A DNA stretch of 64,000 nucleotides, taken from Sympetrum striolatum. Lineage: Eukaryota; Arthropoda; Insecta; Odonata; Libellulidae. The translations under genes and the position numbers were made by a program. Under the pieces are notes generated by a model, which saw only the letters and a program-made list of their open reading frames with translations, was not told the origin of the DNA and did no database searches. Location of the stretch: the NCBI GenBank assembly GCA_947579665.1, contig OX388341.1, positions 6,748,752 to 6,812,751 of the forward strand, written 5' to 3'. Position 1 is the stretch's first letter, and each line of letters begins with the position of its first letter. Below, one piece after another: positions 22,164-33,989 of this stretch.

Positions 22164-24158
22164 ATGCCACGCATCCGGAAAAGAATAACTGAAAAGGCCC
22201 AATGGACCGAAGAAACGTTAAAACAAGCTGTCCAGCTGGTTTCAGAAGGAAAATCAGTAAAAGGTGTAGCAGTACAGTTTGCCATTCCAAGGTCGACGTT
22301 ACGGGACAGACTAAAATAAAAAAAAACGTGCGAGCCTTGTATGGGAGGAAAGCCTGTGTTTAATAAAGAGCAGGAAAAGGAGTTAACAGCCAGAGTAATC
22401 GATTTAGCTAACATGTTCTACGGAATAACCATAACAGACTTGCGGCGGTTGGCGTTTTCTGTGGCAGAAGAGCTTAGGATCAGCCACAACTTTAATGAGG
22501 AAACCCAGATGGCTGGTGAGGATTGGGTAGCAGGATTTCGGAAAAGAAATCCTCAGATCAGTTTGCGGAAACCATCTGCTACAAGTCTTAGCCAAGTAAT
22601 AGGGTTCAACAAAACAGAAGTAGACTTATTTTTTAAGAACCTCGAAAATCTAACGGACAAACAAAAATTTCCAGCCAGTCGAGTCTTCAACATGGATGAA
22701 ACTGGGATTTCAACTGTTCAGAAGCCTGGCCACATTCTAGCGCCAAAGGGCCAGAAACAAGTTGGTGGAGTAACTAGTTGGGAAAGAGGACGAAACATCA
22801 CCGTAGTCTGTGCCTTCAGTGCATCCGGCCAGTATGTGCCCCCGATGTTTATTTTTCCTTGCAAAACAATGACGCCTCTTCTTGAACGCGGTGGACCACC
22901 CGGTTCGATTTATGGTTGCTCTCACAACGGATGGTCTAATGAGGATCTTTTTTTGGACTGGTTGCAACATTTTAAGCGGTTTTGCAGACCAACTGAAGAC
23001 GAACCGGTTCTCCAAGTTCTGGACAACCATGGGAGCCACATTTCCTTGGACAGCTACACATTCTGCCGCAAGAATCACATTCACATTTTGTCTATACCTC
23101 CTCACACATCACACAAGATCCAGCCACTAGATGTGTCCTTTTATGCTCCACTGAAAAGCGCTTTCAATAAGGAGTGCGACAAGTTTATGAGGGCTAATGT
23201 TTATCAGAAAATCACACCCTACGACATTGCTCACATTTTCAACCAAGCTTATATGAATGTGGCGACCATAGAAAAAGCCATATCAGGCTTTGAAAGCACA
23301 GGCATTCATCCAGTAAATCGAGACAAGTTTAAAGAAGAAGATTTCGTGTCTGAACGCCGTTTAAGAGCACCTGTCATTGAGGACCCAGATGGCGAGGAAA
23401 ATCTTCAAGAAGAATCTCCAACCAAGCCTAACAACAACGTATCTCAGACACCTGTGAACAACGAACCTCCTTCTATAGACCAAAATCAAGTCGCTCAAGA
23501 ACCAACAGTTGCTATCAATAAGCAGGATGGTTACTTAGGCCTGCCAGGTCCATCGGGAATGTCAAAGAAAATCACTCCCGAAACAGCCTCTAACATCAGT
23601 GGAAAGATTACATCAGTTATACATAAGTTTTCTCCACTCCCAGCTTTGGCAGCTGAACAGCTGAAGAGCAATGCTAGGCGGAAAGGGCAGTCATTAATCC
23701 TGACATCAACTCCAATGAAAGCAACTCTTGAAGAAGCTTTAGAAAAAAGGAAACAGAAAGATTTGAAAAAATCAAATGCTGCCAAAAGAGCAGCAGCAAA
23801 ACTATTGAAAATTTCTACAAGCAAGTTAGGCATAGACCTTCAGCCTAAAAAGAAACCACGAATTAAGAACGAAGAAACAAGGAAAACTAAGACAAAACGT
23901 GGCACCTGTAGGCGTCAAATAGACTTTGACTCTTCTTCGGAGGAAGATGTGCCATTAAGCAAAATTTGTGACAACAATGATGACGACAATGCTTTTGATC
24001 TTTTTGGCAATGACGTTGAATACTGTTTAGTGTGTGGGGAGTATGGTCCTACTTCTGAAATGTGGTATCGGTGTGTAATATGTGGAAAATGGGCACACTC
24101 AGAGTGCAGTGGTTACGATTCCCCAGAAAACTACACATGTGATTTTTGCTCAGATTAG
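22164..24158 (+). pseudogene. pogo-like transposase with C-terminal PHD finger; one premature stop
   Basis: ATG at 22164 opens a Psq-type helix-turn-helix (WTEETLKQAVQLVSEGKSVK ... IPRSTLRDRL). A TAA at 22317-22319, beside an A-run, then breaks the otherwise continuous frame. From 22341 on: a CENP-B-type DNA-binding region ([19 protein letters not shown]), then a DDE domain with NMDETGI (D119 from 22341), VLDNHGSH (D228) and IQPLDVSF (D264), a DD35D spacing. A Lys-rich, disordered linker follows, then a Cys4-His-Cys3 PHD finger (CLVCGEYG ... [12 protein letters not shown] ... CDFC) at the end. The acceptor-like TTCTTTCCAG just before the ATG may mark an upstream intron. Apart from the stop it looks intact, so inactivation is recent, or translation could restart at the ATG at 22341. 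Confidence 0.9.
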
Positions 24159-24377
24159 AATGACAGAGACTAACTAGGCCTAATAGCCATTCACTAGGCC
24201 TACAGATGTTTTTTTTTTAAGAATAGTATGGTATAGACTAACTAAGAGTCATTTACTACATGTGTGATTTTTGTTAAACTTTTTAATTTCTTCATTTCAT
24301 TAAATCTTATTTAGTGCTATATGTTGTGCTATATTACATCCTTTTCCATTATTCATAGATGATTTGAGTGTTTTGAT

Positions 24378-24442
24378 GGTGTGGCGGCATAACCCCAGTG
24401 GTGTGGCGGAATAACCCCAGGTACCGGGGTAATTCCGCCACT
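24378..24442. promoter_or_regulatory. Subterminal motif cluster 3' of pogo transposase
   Basis: Two inverted copies (gtgtggcggcataacccca, gtgtggcggaataacccca) and one direct copy (accggggtaattccgccac) of the 5' cluster motif, about 190 bp inside the right terminus. Confidence 0.6.
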
Positions 24443-24629
24443 GTGCAAGCTTTTAGAAAATACGATTTTATTTAGTTTCTATTAAAGATTTCGATTTAAA
24501 AAAAATCACTACAAGATAGGATATGAACTCTAGTATGCTATGTTGATTACGATTTGCATTAATTCTTACACAATTCTGCATGAAAATTCAATTTCCCTTA
24601 AGGTGGCGCGATTCCCCCGGTCTACCCTA

Positions 24630-26260
24630 GTCCCGAAACTAACGTAGAGTGGATTTCAACATTATCTAAACTTCATTGCGACAAGTTAATTGCGTTATTT
24701 TAATCCCGGGTGAGAATCTAAGCCTTTCATTCAATTTCCGCTCGCATCATCATTATTACTACAATAGCAGATCTTTACTTTTGATAAAGTAATTTTTACT
24801 CGAAAAAGAGGAAGAGTTTACATTTGTAGCTTTAAAACAGCAACGCTAGAAATATTAATAATCTCATCTCTCAAAGACCAAAGCTAATGCCATGCAATCT
24901 TAAGGCGTTTTCAATAAATTCTATGTTGTACATCAGTACGTAAAATTATGGTATTCGTACACATGCTTGCTGCTTGTGTTAGCCCTGCATACATTTTCAT
25001 AAGTAGCAAGTGAAAATATTAGTTTATCGATTCACAACCATAGATTCTCGATGAGCCGGAAAGGACTTAAATTTCAAAAAATGAGTTTAAATTTTATTTG
25101 CAATAGAAATGAAAGCCGAGCATTCCGGAAATTAAACAAGCTTGAAAAAATCTGATGAATACAATCGAGTATTAACATTGAACGGCTTAGGAATGATAGG
25201 ATAGCCAGGTAGAAGATAGGAAGAATTAAAAGTTATTTGGCCTTAATAGTTCACTCACTTTGAAACTTTTCTTGGCGAACCTCTCCAAAATCCCAATCCT
25301 CTCTCTTAGGGGAGTCAATTTGTAGTTTCTCTTGGTGAACGAGTCTAGTCTATGTCTCTGCCAGGTTTTCCTTCGCTCTTGAATTCCGGGAAGCACTCCC
25401 TAATACGCATTACTGACGCTTATTCTTCATCCCAGAGGAATTCTCTTCTTCTCCAGACCGAATAAGTCTAAATAGAAGACTTATAAGAGGAACCTTATCG
25501 TAACCCAGAAATTAGTTTTAAGATCATTTGCCCTCCGATGAGGGCCTCTACTACCTTCCGGAATCTTTTTTAACTCCCTGATTTTTCCGATCTTTTTCGT
25601 TTCTCCCCACGAAATCGAAATTGAGTAGTCAATTGTTGTCACGCCTACTCATGCGCTGTGCAAACTGCTTGTGTAGATACGTCAACTTACGCGTTTCAGA
25701 TGCGGTTTTTGGAAGTGTAAAATGCCTCCGTTTTTTGACAGCTTGATAAAGACGCCGAATGCGGCTCCTCTCACAGCAGTGGAATATTAGATTTCTTATT
25801 AGAGAATGTGATCGTATCGTAATCCGTATATATGTGGTCAAAAGACCTCTGTTAATATTGACCATCATACTTGTTGGATTGAGATGTCCATTTTAATAAA
25901 TGCTAGTGGAGAAAGGAAAAAGATTTTGGTTTTCAAAGGTATAATAATTCTGATGAATCCTAATACTTACTTGCACTTTGAGAAAATATAAGTATTAACA
26001 ATCTGAATAGTCATTTTGAATTCTATGAGCGGACTACTTTTTAAATTTCAAATATTACTTCCATACCAAATTCCTTACCAACACAGGTTCAGAGGAGCAA
26101 CAGTAAATCCCATGACAGCAATGAAACTCATTTCATGTATGGATGTTTATAATGGAAAAGTTCGTCTTTGAGTTCCTTGGGATTGAAAATTGCGAATGTA
26201 ATGGTCCGCGAGGTGAAACAATAGCGCCTGCTGATCAAGTGTATATAAGGTTCGAGAATA
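24630..26260. other. No gene seen
   Basis: AT-rich, with no splice-bounded coding segment or repeat end recognised. The 79-codon frame on the minus strand at 25629-25868 has no family resemblance. Confidence 0.5.
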
Positions 26261-26264
26261 AACA

Positions 26265-27447
26265 AAGCTGGATATTATCATCTAAATCCTACTTCTTTTT
26301 TGTCATAGTTGCAAATTTTTCATTCAATGCTTGAAGTTTGTCTGAGACCTGCAGAAAAGTTATAAACTGTGTTAATTTTCAATTAAAAACACATATTAAG
26401 AATAATATTTGATAAAAAACATCACCTCTTGCAGTTGAGCTCTTTTTTCATTGAGTTAGTCCTTCTTTGGAGCTAATTCACTTTCAGCTTCAGCCAGTTA
26501 AGTATTTTTAGTTGCACTATTTTGATAACTCTATCATAGATTTCCATCGCAAAAAAACTCATTTACAAAGACCTTTACAAGCATTAGAGGCTACTTTAAT
26601 TCTTCAGGCCAAAAATCTCTATCACGGAGGAACCAGTTGAGCTTAAGGAATAAATATAAAAGCAGCTAATAGAAATCATTTTTGGACAAAACAGAACAGA
26701 AGATTCTTTCTTTATTTAATATAAACAAAAAATATACATAAAGCAAATCCATTCTCTTTGTGGTAACACAGTCTATTTACACTTTATTTCACTTTAAGTA
26801 ATAAGTGCTATATTCATCATACCTCTCCCTATTTCTTTTTAATAATTGGTAGAGGTATGTTGTTCTTATTGTACGTCTTTAGACTATCAAGAAACTTAAT
26901 GTTACCCAATAGCTTGAGTGATGATGCCCAATAATCTTCAATCATTCTTCCAGAGCCTGATGGATCAGGCTCTCTCTCTCTCTGGCTTTATTCCCTTAAT
27001 TACACTGGTTGCATCCATAACCTTTAAGAGCTGTTGAAAAATGTTAAATTGCATTACTGAATAAGATTAATAGATATTACTACATTTACATCACAATTTT
27101 CAAAAACTTGTGAAACTGTAAAAATTAGAGCTGACGCATCAAGGAATTTATGGATGCCAAAAGAAATAAAGGTGAAATTTTATACAAGAAAATAAAAATC
27201 ACTTGCATAAAGAAGGTTCTATGAAAAACCCTGTCAAAACTATAAGTATAAAATAACCAATTTTAAACCAGTGTGGATTTTTCAGTGCTTCCACAACAGT
27301 AGCATCTGGTGGTTTTAAAGTACTGAGTACGTTAATGGCTGATTCCAAGGCTGGTACAGCTTCTGCTGAATCACTCTCACAATCATCTTTGATTGCTTGA
27401 GCAGCCACAGCTGCTTCATTTGCCAAAGCTTCATCTGCTCCAAAACT
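26265..27447 (-). pseudogene. Dynein heavy chain pseudogene, stalk-region exons
   Basis: Four exon-like blocks lie in correct order on the minus strand. A (27447 to about 27270): SFGADEALANEAAVAAQAIK and onward. B (27030-26823): VMDATSVIKGIKPE, then PDPSGSGRMIEDYW and LLGNIKFLDSLKTYNKNNIP. C (about 26497-26426): LAEAESELAPKKD, LNEKRAQLQE. D (26348 to about 26265): VSDKLQALNEKFATMTKKK, DLDDNIQLC. These match the coiled-coil stalk and adjoining segment of axonemal-type dynein heavy chains. Breaks: a GA-repeat of wrong length shifts frame inside B, B ends in a TAG before its donor, C has a TAA and D a TAG. Introns survive, so this is a decayed genomic copy, not a retrocopy. The microtubule-binding tip and the AAA modules are absent. 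Confidence 0.9.
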
Positions 27448-27617
27448 CTACAATACAATATGGTTCATAATAGAATCACGCCCATCTTATCGCATTGAAA
27501 TTCAGGATATTATTATTTTAAATCAACAGAAGCGATCATGTTGTGGAAATCCATCGTAAGGAATAAGGCAAATAGATATTCACTCTTCCACACAAGTTTA
27601 TTAAAAAATGGCAACAG

Positions 27618-27643
27618 GTTTCCGTGGAACTCCACCATCATCA
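27618..27643 (-). ncRNA. Hammerhead-like core (candidate, imperfect stem II)
   Basis: The minus strand reads CTGATGA, TG, GTGG-AGTT-CCAC, G, GAAAC. The conserved boxes are exact, but stem II is offset by unpaired bases, so it is weaker than the other cores. Confidence 0.3.
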
Positions 27644-27837
27644 GATCACACATCAAACAGCAGTGTATATATAGGTAAGTCAGGGCGCTGCATTTTTGGC
27701 ATTGGAGGGTTGCTCAAAAGAAACAATATGAACGTTGTTGTGACTAATGATTTGTTGTCTTTGGTAAATGTGTCTAAAACAACATTTTTTCAGTTCAACT
27801 GAAGTTTTTTTGAACATAAAGAGGGACTTGCCAATTC

Positions 27838-28048
27838 TAGAGTCTTAATCTTATGCAGTAAATATTCCTTAAGCTATCGTATATTTATGGAAACTGTAGA
27901 TTTTCTATCCATAAAATAGAGCTAGGGAAGTGGTGTTGCCGTATTTTTTGGGTTGACTTATATGCTGACCATAGGCTAAAACCTGAAATTCACCTCAAAA
28001 TTTTAAGGATCGAATTGAACGCTGGGTGGACTTATACACTGGCATACA
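27838..28048. repeat. MITE-like repeat, partial copy
   Basis: Shares 'cttaatcttatgcagtaaatattccttaagctatcgta' wording (in pieces), 'gccgtattttttgggt' and 'aggctaaaacctgaaattc' with 38535-38745. Its outer end is degraded. Confidence 0.7.
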
Positions 28049-28193
28049 CAATACTTTATTTAAAAAGTTTGATGAGCTAGCTAATTTCCTTTTAGTTAAA
28101 AACTATCTGCTAAACTTTTAGTCTGTAGTCTTTGGGGGGGTCCTACAATAACAGCATTGATAGCACATTGGTGGAATGTTTGTTTGTAGACGT

Positions 28194-28738
28194 TGTAACG
28201 GAACAAATTATTCGTCCGCCACATCTCACAAAAATAAACAAGATTACTGAATTTAATATTGGGTCCCCGAGTTCGGAGGACACCACTGCCCCACCGCGCA
28301 ATGACCAGTCGAGCGTAAGTTCCGGAAAAAAAAAAGATTTAGGATCCAAATTATACCTGAGACATAATTTATTATTTGATTTAAACAGAAAATGAATGAC
28401 AAACAAGAACAAATTCTTAGAGCCAATTACAATTTGGTCTCCAATCAGGAGCGGCTCTATTTCTAATACCAAATCCGTGGATCACTCGTTGCACTCTTCG
28501 TCATCTGCCGTTTTCTCCTTGAGGTATCGGGGCTGGCCGGTAATGACCTCGGCGGCTGTACGCGATCCTCGCGATACGCGATTTAAATAGTTTTTGAAAA
28601 TCATCCTACACGCAGTGTCACTGGTAGCCTGTCTGCTGGCACCCCAGCGCCACCAACACAAAACCACTTCCACCAATTTCCACACAATTTACATAACTCA
28701 AACCAACAATAACGGGGCTTTTAAAAAATATCGTTACA
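28194..28738 (-). mobile_element. Putative LTR (545 bp)
   Basis: On the minus strand it starts TGTAACG and ends CGTTACA, a 7-bp terminal inversion typical of LTRs. It is preceded by a polypurine-like tract (gcgggggggcga). No target duplication or internal coding sequence remains. Frames inside it (e.g. 28143-28472 minus) are not recognised. Confidence 0.5.
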
Positions 28739-28739
28739 T

Positions 28740-31230
28740 CGCCCCCCCGCAAGAATGTAAATTATTTTGAAAACAAACATCTATTATGGTAAATTTCTGT
28801 GTGAAACTAGAAATTTACCGATGTTTTTAAGTGCTTCCAATCCATTTATATTTACGGTAAATTTGCAGCTTTGGTGCCAAACTGCAAATTCTGATTAAAT
28901 ATTTCAAACCCCGCAAATGATATGCGCCAGGGCGTTGAACTTCCATTACATTCATTCCCGTTTCTGCTGCAATTCAATAAGTCGAAGGTTTTCGATATTT
29001 GTCGGACAGGTTTTTATCGCTCCGAGCATATATTAAAAACTGCAGGATTATTATCTGGATGCTGCCATAATATTTTGGTTAATGATATTTGCCTATCAGT
29101 TGAGCCAAGTTGAGCTGTTTGTTTAGCTAGCTAGGTAAAGTATTTGAAGAGGATCTTATATTTACGAGTCATTTTAGATCTTTAGCTTTACTATTAGCTT
29201 CCATTCCCATACTGCGTGAAACTAGAAATTTACCTTCTTTTTTATCGCAAAAGTTGAATGTTTGCAAATTTCTTAATTACGAAGACTGAATTTGGTAAAA
29301 TTGAAAGTGAAATTTTACCAATTTGGTTCCACTCTTTCAAGCGCTATCGAATGGCTGTTTGGTTCTTAATCCAATTTTAACCTTTTTATTTAACCCCTAA
29401 GCTTCTACTTGCGAATAATCCCTTCGATCATCTATTGTCTCTCTTTTGACGTTGAAAGCGATGCCTCTCAAAAGTCTTCGTATTGTCTGCTATTAATTTT
29501 ATTGCTATAACTGTTCTGTTGATGTCATAATTTCTTACCATCGGTGTTGATGAATCTTATAGACAAGTCGATAAAAGATTATTTCTTGTTACTTTAATGC
29601 CGTTTTCGTTTAATGACCTTACTTAGCCAAATTTTTGGGTTTCATATAGCCTGGTAGGTCCGCTTGAAGTTTTTGATTAGAAATGTATTTTTTTTAATAA
29701 AGCTGTTGTTTTTTACAGGAAGTGTAGTTATATTACATGATAATTTTTAAAGCCATAGAATAATGGATGCTATTGCTATTCAATTCCCTCATTTTCTGGA
29801 TTTTATTAATGTTTTGACAGTGATTAGGTATTGGCAGTTGATTTTTAAGTTTTTAGCAGTTAATAGACAGTTAAGTTGATAGACATAGACGCAGCCTGTC
29901 TCTTTGATATAAAATTCTTTATTCATTGATATCTATTTGGTTAAATATTTTATATAGTTTGATTTTTGAGGAATGCTCGAAAATACTTCCAGCTCTGTGT
30001 GCCATTACTTTCATACTTTTAGTATCTAATAAAAGTAATGAATTTTTTTACCAATTGAGGGTGATTACTTTAGCCCACTTTGATTAATTGTTTCAGTGTT
30101 AGTTCTCGAATGTTACTTAGAATTAAACAAGTACAGTTACATCAAACTTAGGTTAATCTATCCCTCTTTGGAATGCATTCATGGGACTTATTGAAAACAT
30201 TTCATTGACATTTATTAATGGGATGTGATTAATATTTTAACTCTTTGACTTCTGGTTACAGAACATAATGCCTTATACTCATGGGGTTTAAATTTTAGAG
30301 TATTGAAAGTAATTAAAATTATGCTATTCGTGTGAAACTTCAAGTAAACCTTTTCTTTGCTGGAACCTTAAGCTAACATTAGGGATTAAAGGATATGACT
30401 CCGAAAGCTTTTTCTGAGATTGCTTATCATTGTACATAATCATATTATTAATACAATGAATCATATAATGTTTGAATGAAAGCTTCACTAATTTACCTGA
30501 TCATTTGATTATAATGAAGTTACATAATTTTAAATATTCAATATTATCAGAATATTTAGATATATTTCTAAATTGTGATTATTTTCCTTGTTCAAGAAAG
30601 GGTTTAATTTTTAATTTGATATAATTTTGACTGGAATACTTTACAGTGAGGTACATGTCGTAGAAATTCAATGTAAGGATGTGATTTCTTATAGAATCAT
30701 CGTAATTTTAAATTTTAAGATTAGGATTTTCTGTCCTTTCCTTTTTTGAAATCTAATTTAATTAAATTAATAAGCATTTTAGTTTAGCATTGGATACTTT
30801 AGGTTATTGATGTGGTACTTATGAAGAATGTTTGAGCAAATTTTTAGCTAGAATCAGCTGCTTCCAGACAATTGAATTTCAAACTTACTTTCCTCAAAAT
30901 GTTTAACCAACTCCTCAAACAATCTTAAACACCTCACAACCAGTGGTTCATGCTTCTGTTGCTCTATGGCTTTAGATTTTTTCATGCTTCTTAGGATTAG
31001 AAATGTTTTGGAAACAGCAATGTCAGTGAATAATGTATAACCGTGATTTTAACCTGGTAGAGTGAAACCTCTTGCTTTAGAATACTCAGACACATGATTT
31101 GTTATTTTTAATTAATTGTTGCCTTAGGATATTTATGAATTTGTTCTACTTGTGAGTAACCAGAGACAAAGATAGCTGGGAATATAGATATATAAAGGCA
31201 AATAAGCCTTCCACTTTAAAATTTTGTTGA
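28740..31230. other. No gene seen; AT-rich
   Basis: About 2.5 kb without a convincing exon. The string 'gaaactagaaatttacc' occurs twice (about 28803 and 29218), a small hint of an old repeat. Confidence 0.5.
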
Positions 31231-31239
31231 CTGATGGAA

Positions 31240-32330
31240 CGCTAATGTACTATCTCTTTTTTGCTGATGAGGATAGGAAGAAAGCATTATTCTTGTATTC
31301 TTAAGTTCCGTGAATGGCTTTCACCGCAATTTTTCCTTGATAGATAATATATGTAATAGACAGAATATAGTATTATTGAACTGTAACTCAGGGCATTGCT
31401 TTTGATGTTAACCATGTTAGATATTCATGACAATTGTAGTTTGCATGATAATCTCTTCAGCCATTTTTATTTTCAATTCATATTTTGCCTTGAAGTTCTC
31501 TCTGAACTTTGAGATAACTCTTCTATATCTTAAAATTATGATGACAGATTGTTTGATTGATTTCTTACAGTGCAATGTTATGTTCACATATTACCAAGAT
31601 TAGAGCTGATAGGAAGAAGGCATATTTCTTGTATTTTTATATTATGAGAAGTTTTTCACCTCAGTTCTTCTTATGTAGATAAGAAATAAGACAGATTAAA
31701 TATAGTATTTAATTTCTTAAACGTGGTCCATAACATGTTTGATATTCATTATAGTAATGTAGTTTGCAATTAGTTTCCCCATTCATTCTCACCTGCAATT
31801 GATATTTTGACATCCAGTTTTTCTCAATTCTTTGAGTTACTTCGAATGTATTTTGTTTTGAATATGATGATGATGCTTTGGCTTAGATATTTACTTACAG
31901 CTCAATTTCATGTTTTATTCAATGATTAGAACTGAGTCTTCCTAAACCAATTTTGTTCTTACTGTGAACATTGTATTAGATCTAACATTTCAATTGCTTG
32001 AAAAACTCAGCTTCTTGTTGATTTAATTTGTCTGATAATGTATTATATTTTCATTATGATAATGCAGTTTGTGTAATAGTCTGATCTTCTATTCTTGCGC
32101 AATTGAAAATATTTCAACATTTTGTCACATAATTTTACTGAATTGTTTTTGGCGTTATGATCACACTTTGTTTAATCAATTAGCTTACAGTTCAATGTCG
32201 CCTTTAATTTCAAGATTAGAATGAATTACTAATGTTGAGAAAATTGGAAACCATATTTGTCCATTCTCAGAACACTCTGGACCTACCATTGCAATTGCTT
32301 GAAGCTACTTCATGTATTTAACTTATAGAA
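31240..32330. repeat. Diverged tandem repeat, about 310-320-bp period, about 3 copies
   Basis: The block 'atattcatgacaattgtagtttgc' (31421) recurs as 'atattcattatagtaatgtagtttgc' (about 31742) and 'attttcattatgataatgcagtttg' (about 32048), with collinear text around each ('gataggaagaa', 'cttacagttcaatgt'). Copies are heavily mutated, so the array is old. Confidence 0.6.
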
Positions 32331-32406
32331 ACCTGTTGGTCGGTCATTTATCAATAAATTTTGGGCAAAAGACAAAGGGAAGCATAGGAGAATTATTGAT
32401 CAGAAT

Positions 32407-32652
32407 CAGGGACGGATCCAGGGGGGTGGTCCAGGGGGTCCGGACCCCCCCGAAATATCACTTGTGACTATTTTTCGGAAATGAAATTCAAATAACGCAA
32501 ATAAACACAATTTTAATGAGCAATCACTAGCGAAAAAAATCAAGTTTGTCTAACACAATTCTAACGTCACGTTTTGTGAAAGCCAAAATATCTTTTAATT
32601 TAAAATTTTTCGATCGGACCCCCCCCAAAAATTTTTTCTAGATCCGTCCCTG
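32407..32652. mobile_element. hAT MITE (246 bp)
   Basis: Ends CAGGGACGGATC / GATCCGTCCCTG with perfect 12-bp inversion, subterminal G- and C-runs, and a perfect 8-bp duplication ATCAGAAT (32399-32406 and 32653-32660). No coding. Confidence 0.92.
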
Positions 32653-32859
32653 ATCAGAATAGGAATCAGCTTAGGAAGAGGTTTTGCTGTATCATGACTT
32701 CTCTTTGAAAAAACTTGTGCATCACAACAATTTATTAAGTCCTGGCTTAATAAATAAAAATATATTTTCTGTGAGTTTGCTCTCTTGGCTCTAAATTCAT
32801 ATCTCTCGTTCTAATAAAATATATGTATTTTAGGAGGGATCTTAGCATTTGCAATTTGG

Positions 32860-33320
32860 GTTAGCTCTTTTGATATTTGTTAAGCAAGCTTCGAAAACTT
32901 AGGTAAGGAGTAATGCTGAATATTGTGCATCTTAGGAGGTTAGTGTACTGATTATTGCTATCTTAAAAATTTTTAAAGAAGCTGTGAAAATTTAGTTAAA
33001 GATTAATACTAAATGTAGTGCATGTTAGGAGGTTAGTCTACAGATTGTTGTTCTTTTGATATTTCCCAAACAATCTTTGAAATTTTTGATTTAACATTAA
33101 TACTAAATCTTAAGAGAAAAGTGTGAATATTCTTCCTCTTTTTAAATTTTTGAAATAAGCTGTAAGGTTTTAGGCAAATATCTATGCTAAATTTTGTGCA
33201 GCTTAGGAAGTTTGTGTGCAGATTCTAGGTCTTCTGAATTTTTTAAAATAAGCTTAGAGATTTTATGTAAACATTATCAATGAATGTTGTGCAACCAAGG
33301 GATTTGCTGTTTCCAAAACA
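32860..33320. repeat. Diverged tandem repeat, about 90-100-bp period
   Basis: 'gtgcatcttaggaggttagtgtactgatt' (about 32926) recurs as 'gtgcatgttaggaggttagtctacagatt' (about 33020) and 'gtgcagcttaggaagtttgtgtgcagatt' (about 33197). Other units between are more decayed. Confidence 0.65.
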
Positions 33321-33396
33321 TTTCTGATTTTCATTTGAGTACTAAGTTTGTGAATTTACTTTTCACAGGGAATGCATAATTTTTATTAGTTGAAAA

Positions 33397-33557
33397 CTAA
33401 GTCATGAGTTATGGTATTTGTCTAGTCAGTCTGCTGCATTGCTAATGGTGTTTGCATTTTGACCCTTGTTCAATATATTACTCGGAGTGAGGGTCAAAAT
33501 GCCAACCCATTAAATCTCTAACGGTTGTTTAGACAAATACCATAGCTCATGACTAGT
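33397..33557. repeat. Foldback (about 65-bp arms), MITE-like
   Basis: Outer arms agtcatgagttatggtattt / aaataccatagctcatgact and inner arms gcattttgaccct / agggtcaaaatgc form a long imperfect hairpin. ACTA/TAGT extends the symmetry at the ends. Size suits a foldback MITE; transcripts would fold. Confidence 0.75.
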
Positions 33558-33989
33558 AAAATTTCAATTAATTCAAATTATTGTGTCCAAATAGTAATTT
33601 CTTTTCTGCTTCACTTTTATCTGCTTTTATTAATCACTTAATTTTGCCAGCTATTCAAAATTTTAAACAGACATTGTTTATTTAATTTTCTAAAAGTGTG
33701 TTGTGCGGGAGGATGAACAAGAGGTTGTACTAGAGTCAACAATTTGCGACAAAAGGAACAAAAAGTAAGAATCAGTACAAAGTAACATATGCAGAACAGA
33801 ACTGAAGATAATCTATAACCCAGTGAGATGTACATTAATCCATGTTTACATTATATTGCAGTGAACTTGTTGAGGGAGAATTGAGGGGAGATAAGGAGAC
33901 GCCTCAAAGCACACTTGTGCTGATTTACAATTTGTAAAAACTCTTGAATTGCTTTTCATGTGTGGCGTTACTCTGGAACGTAAATACCA

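Larger units (their letters stand above)
20670..24627 (+). mobile_element. pogo-like DNA transposon, near complete
   Basis: Terminal inverted repeats begin GGGGAGACCAGGGTAATCGC on the left and, reverse-complemented, GGGTAGACCGGGGGAATCGC on the right. TA flanks both ends (20668-20669 and 24628-24629), the target duplication of Tc1/mariner/pogo elements. The body holds a transposase frame (22164-24158), subterminal repeat clusters on both sides of it, and a nested repeat block at about 21134-21925. Confidence 0.9.
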
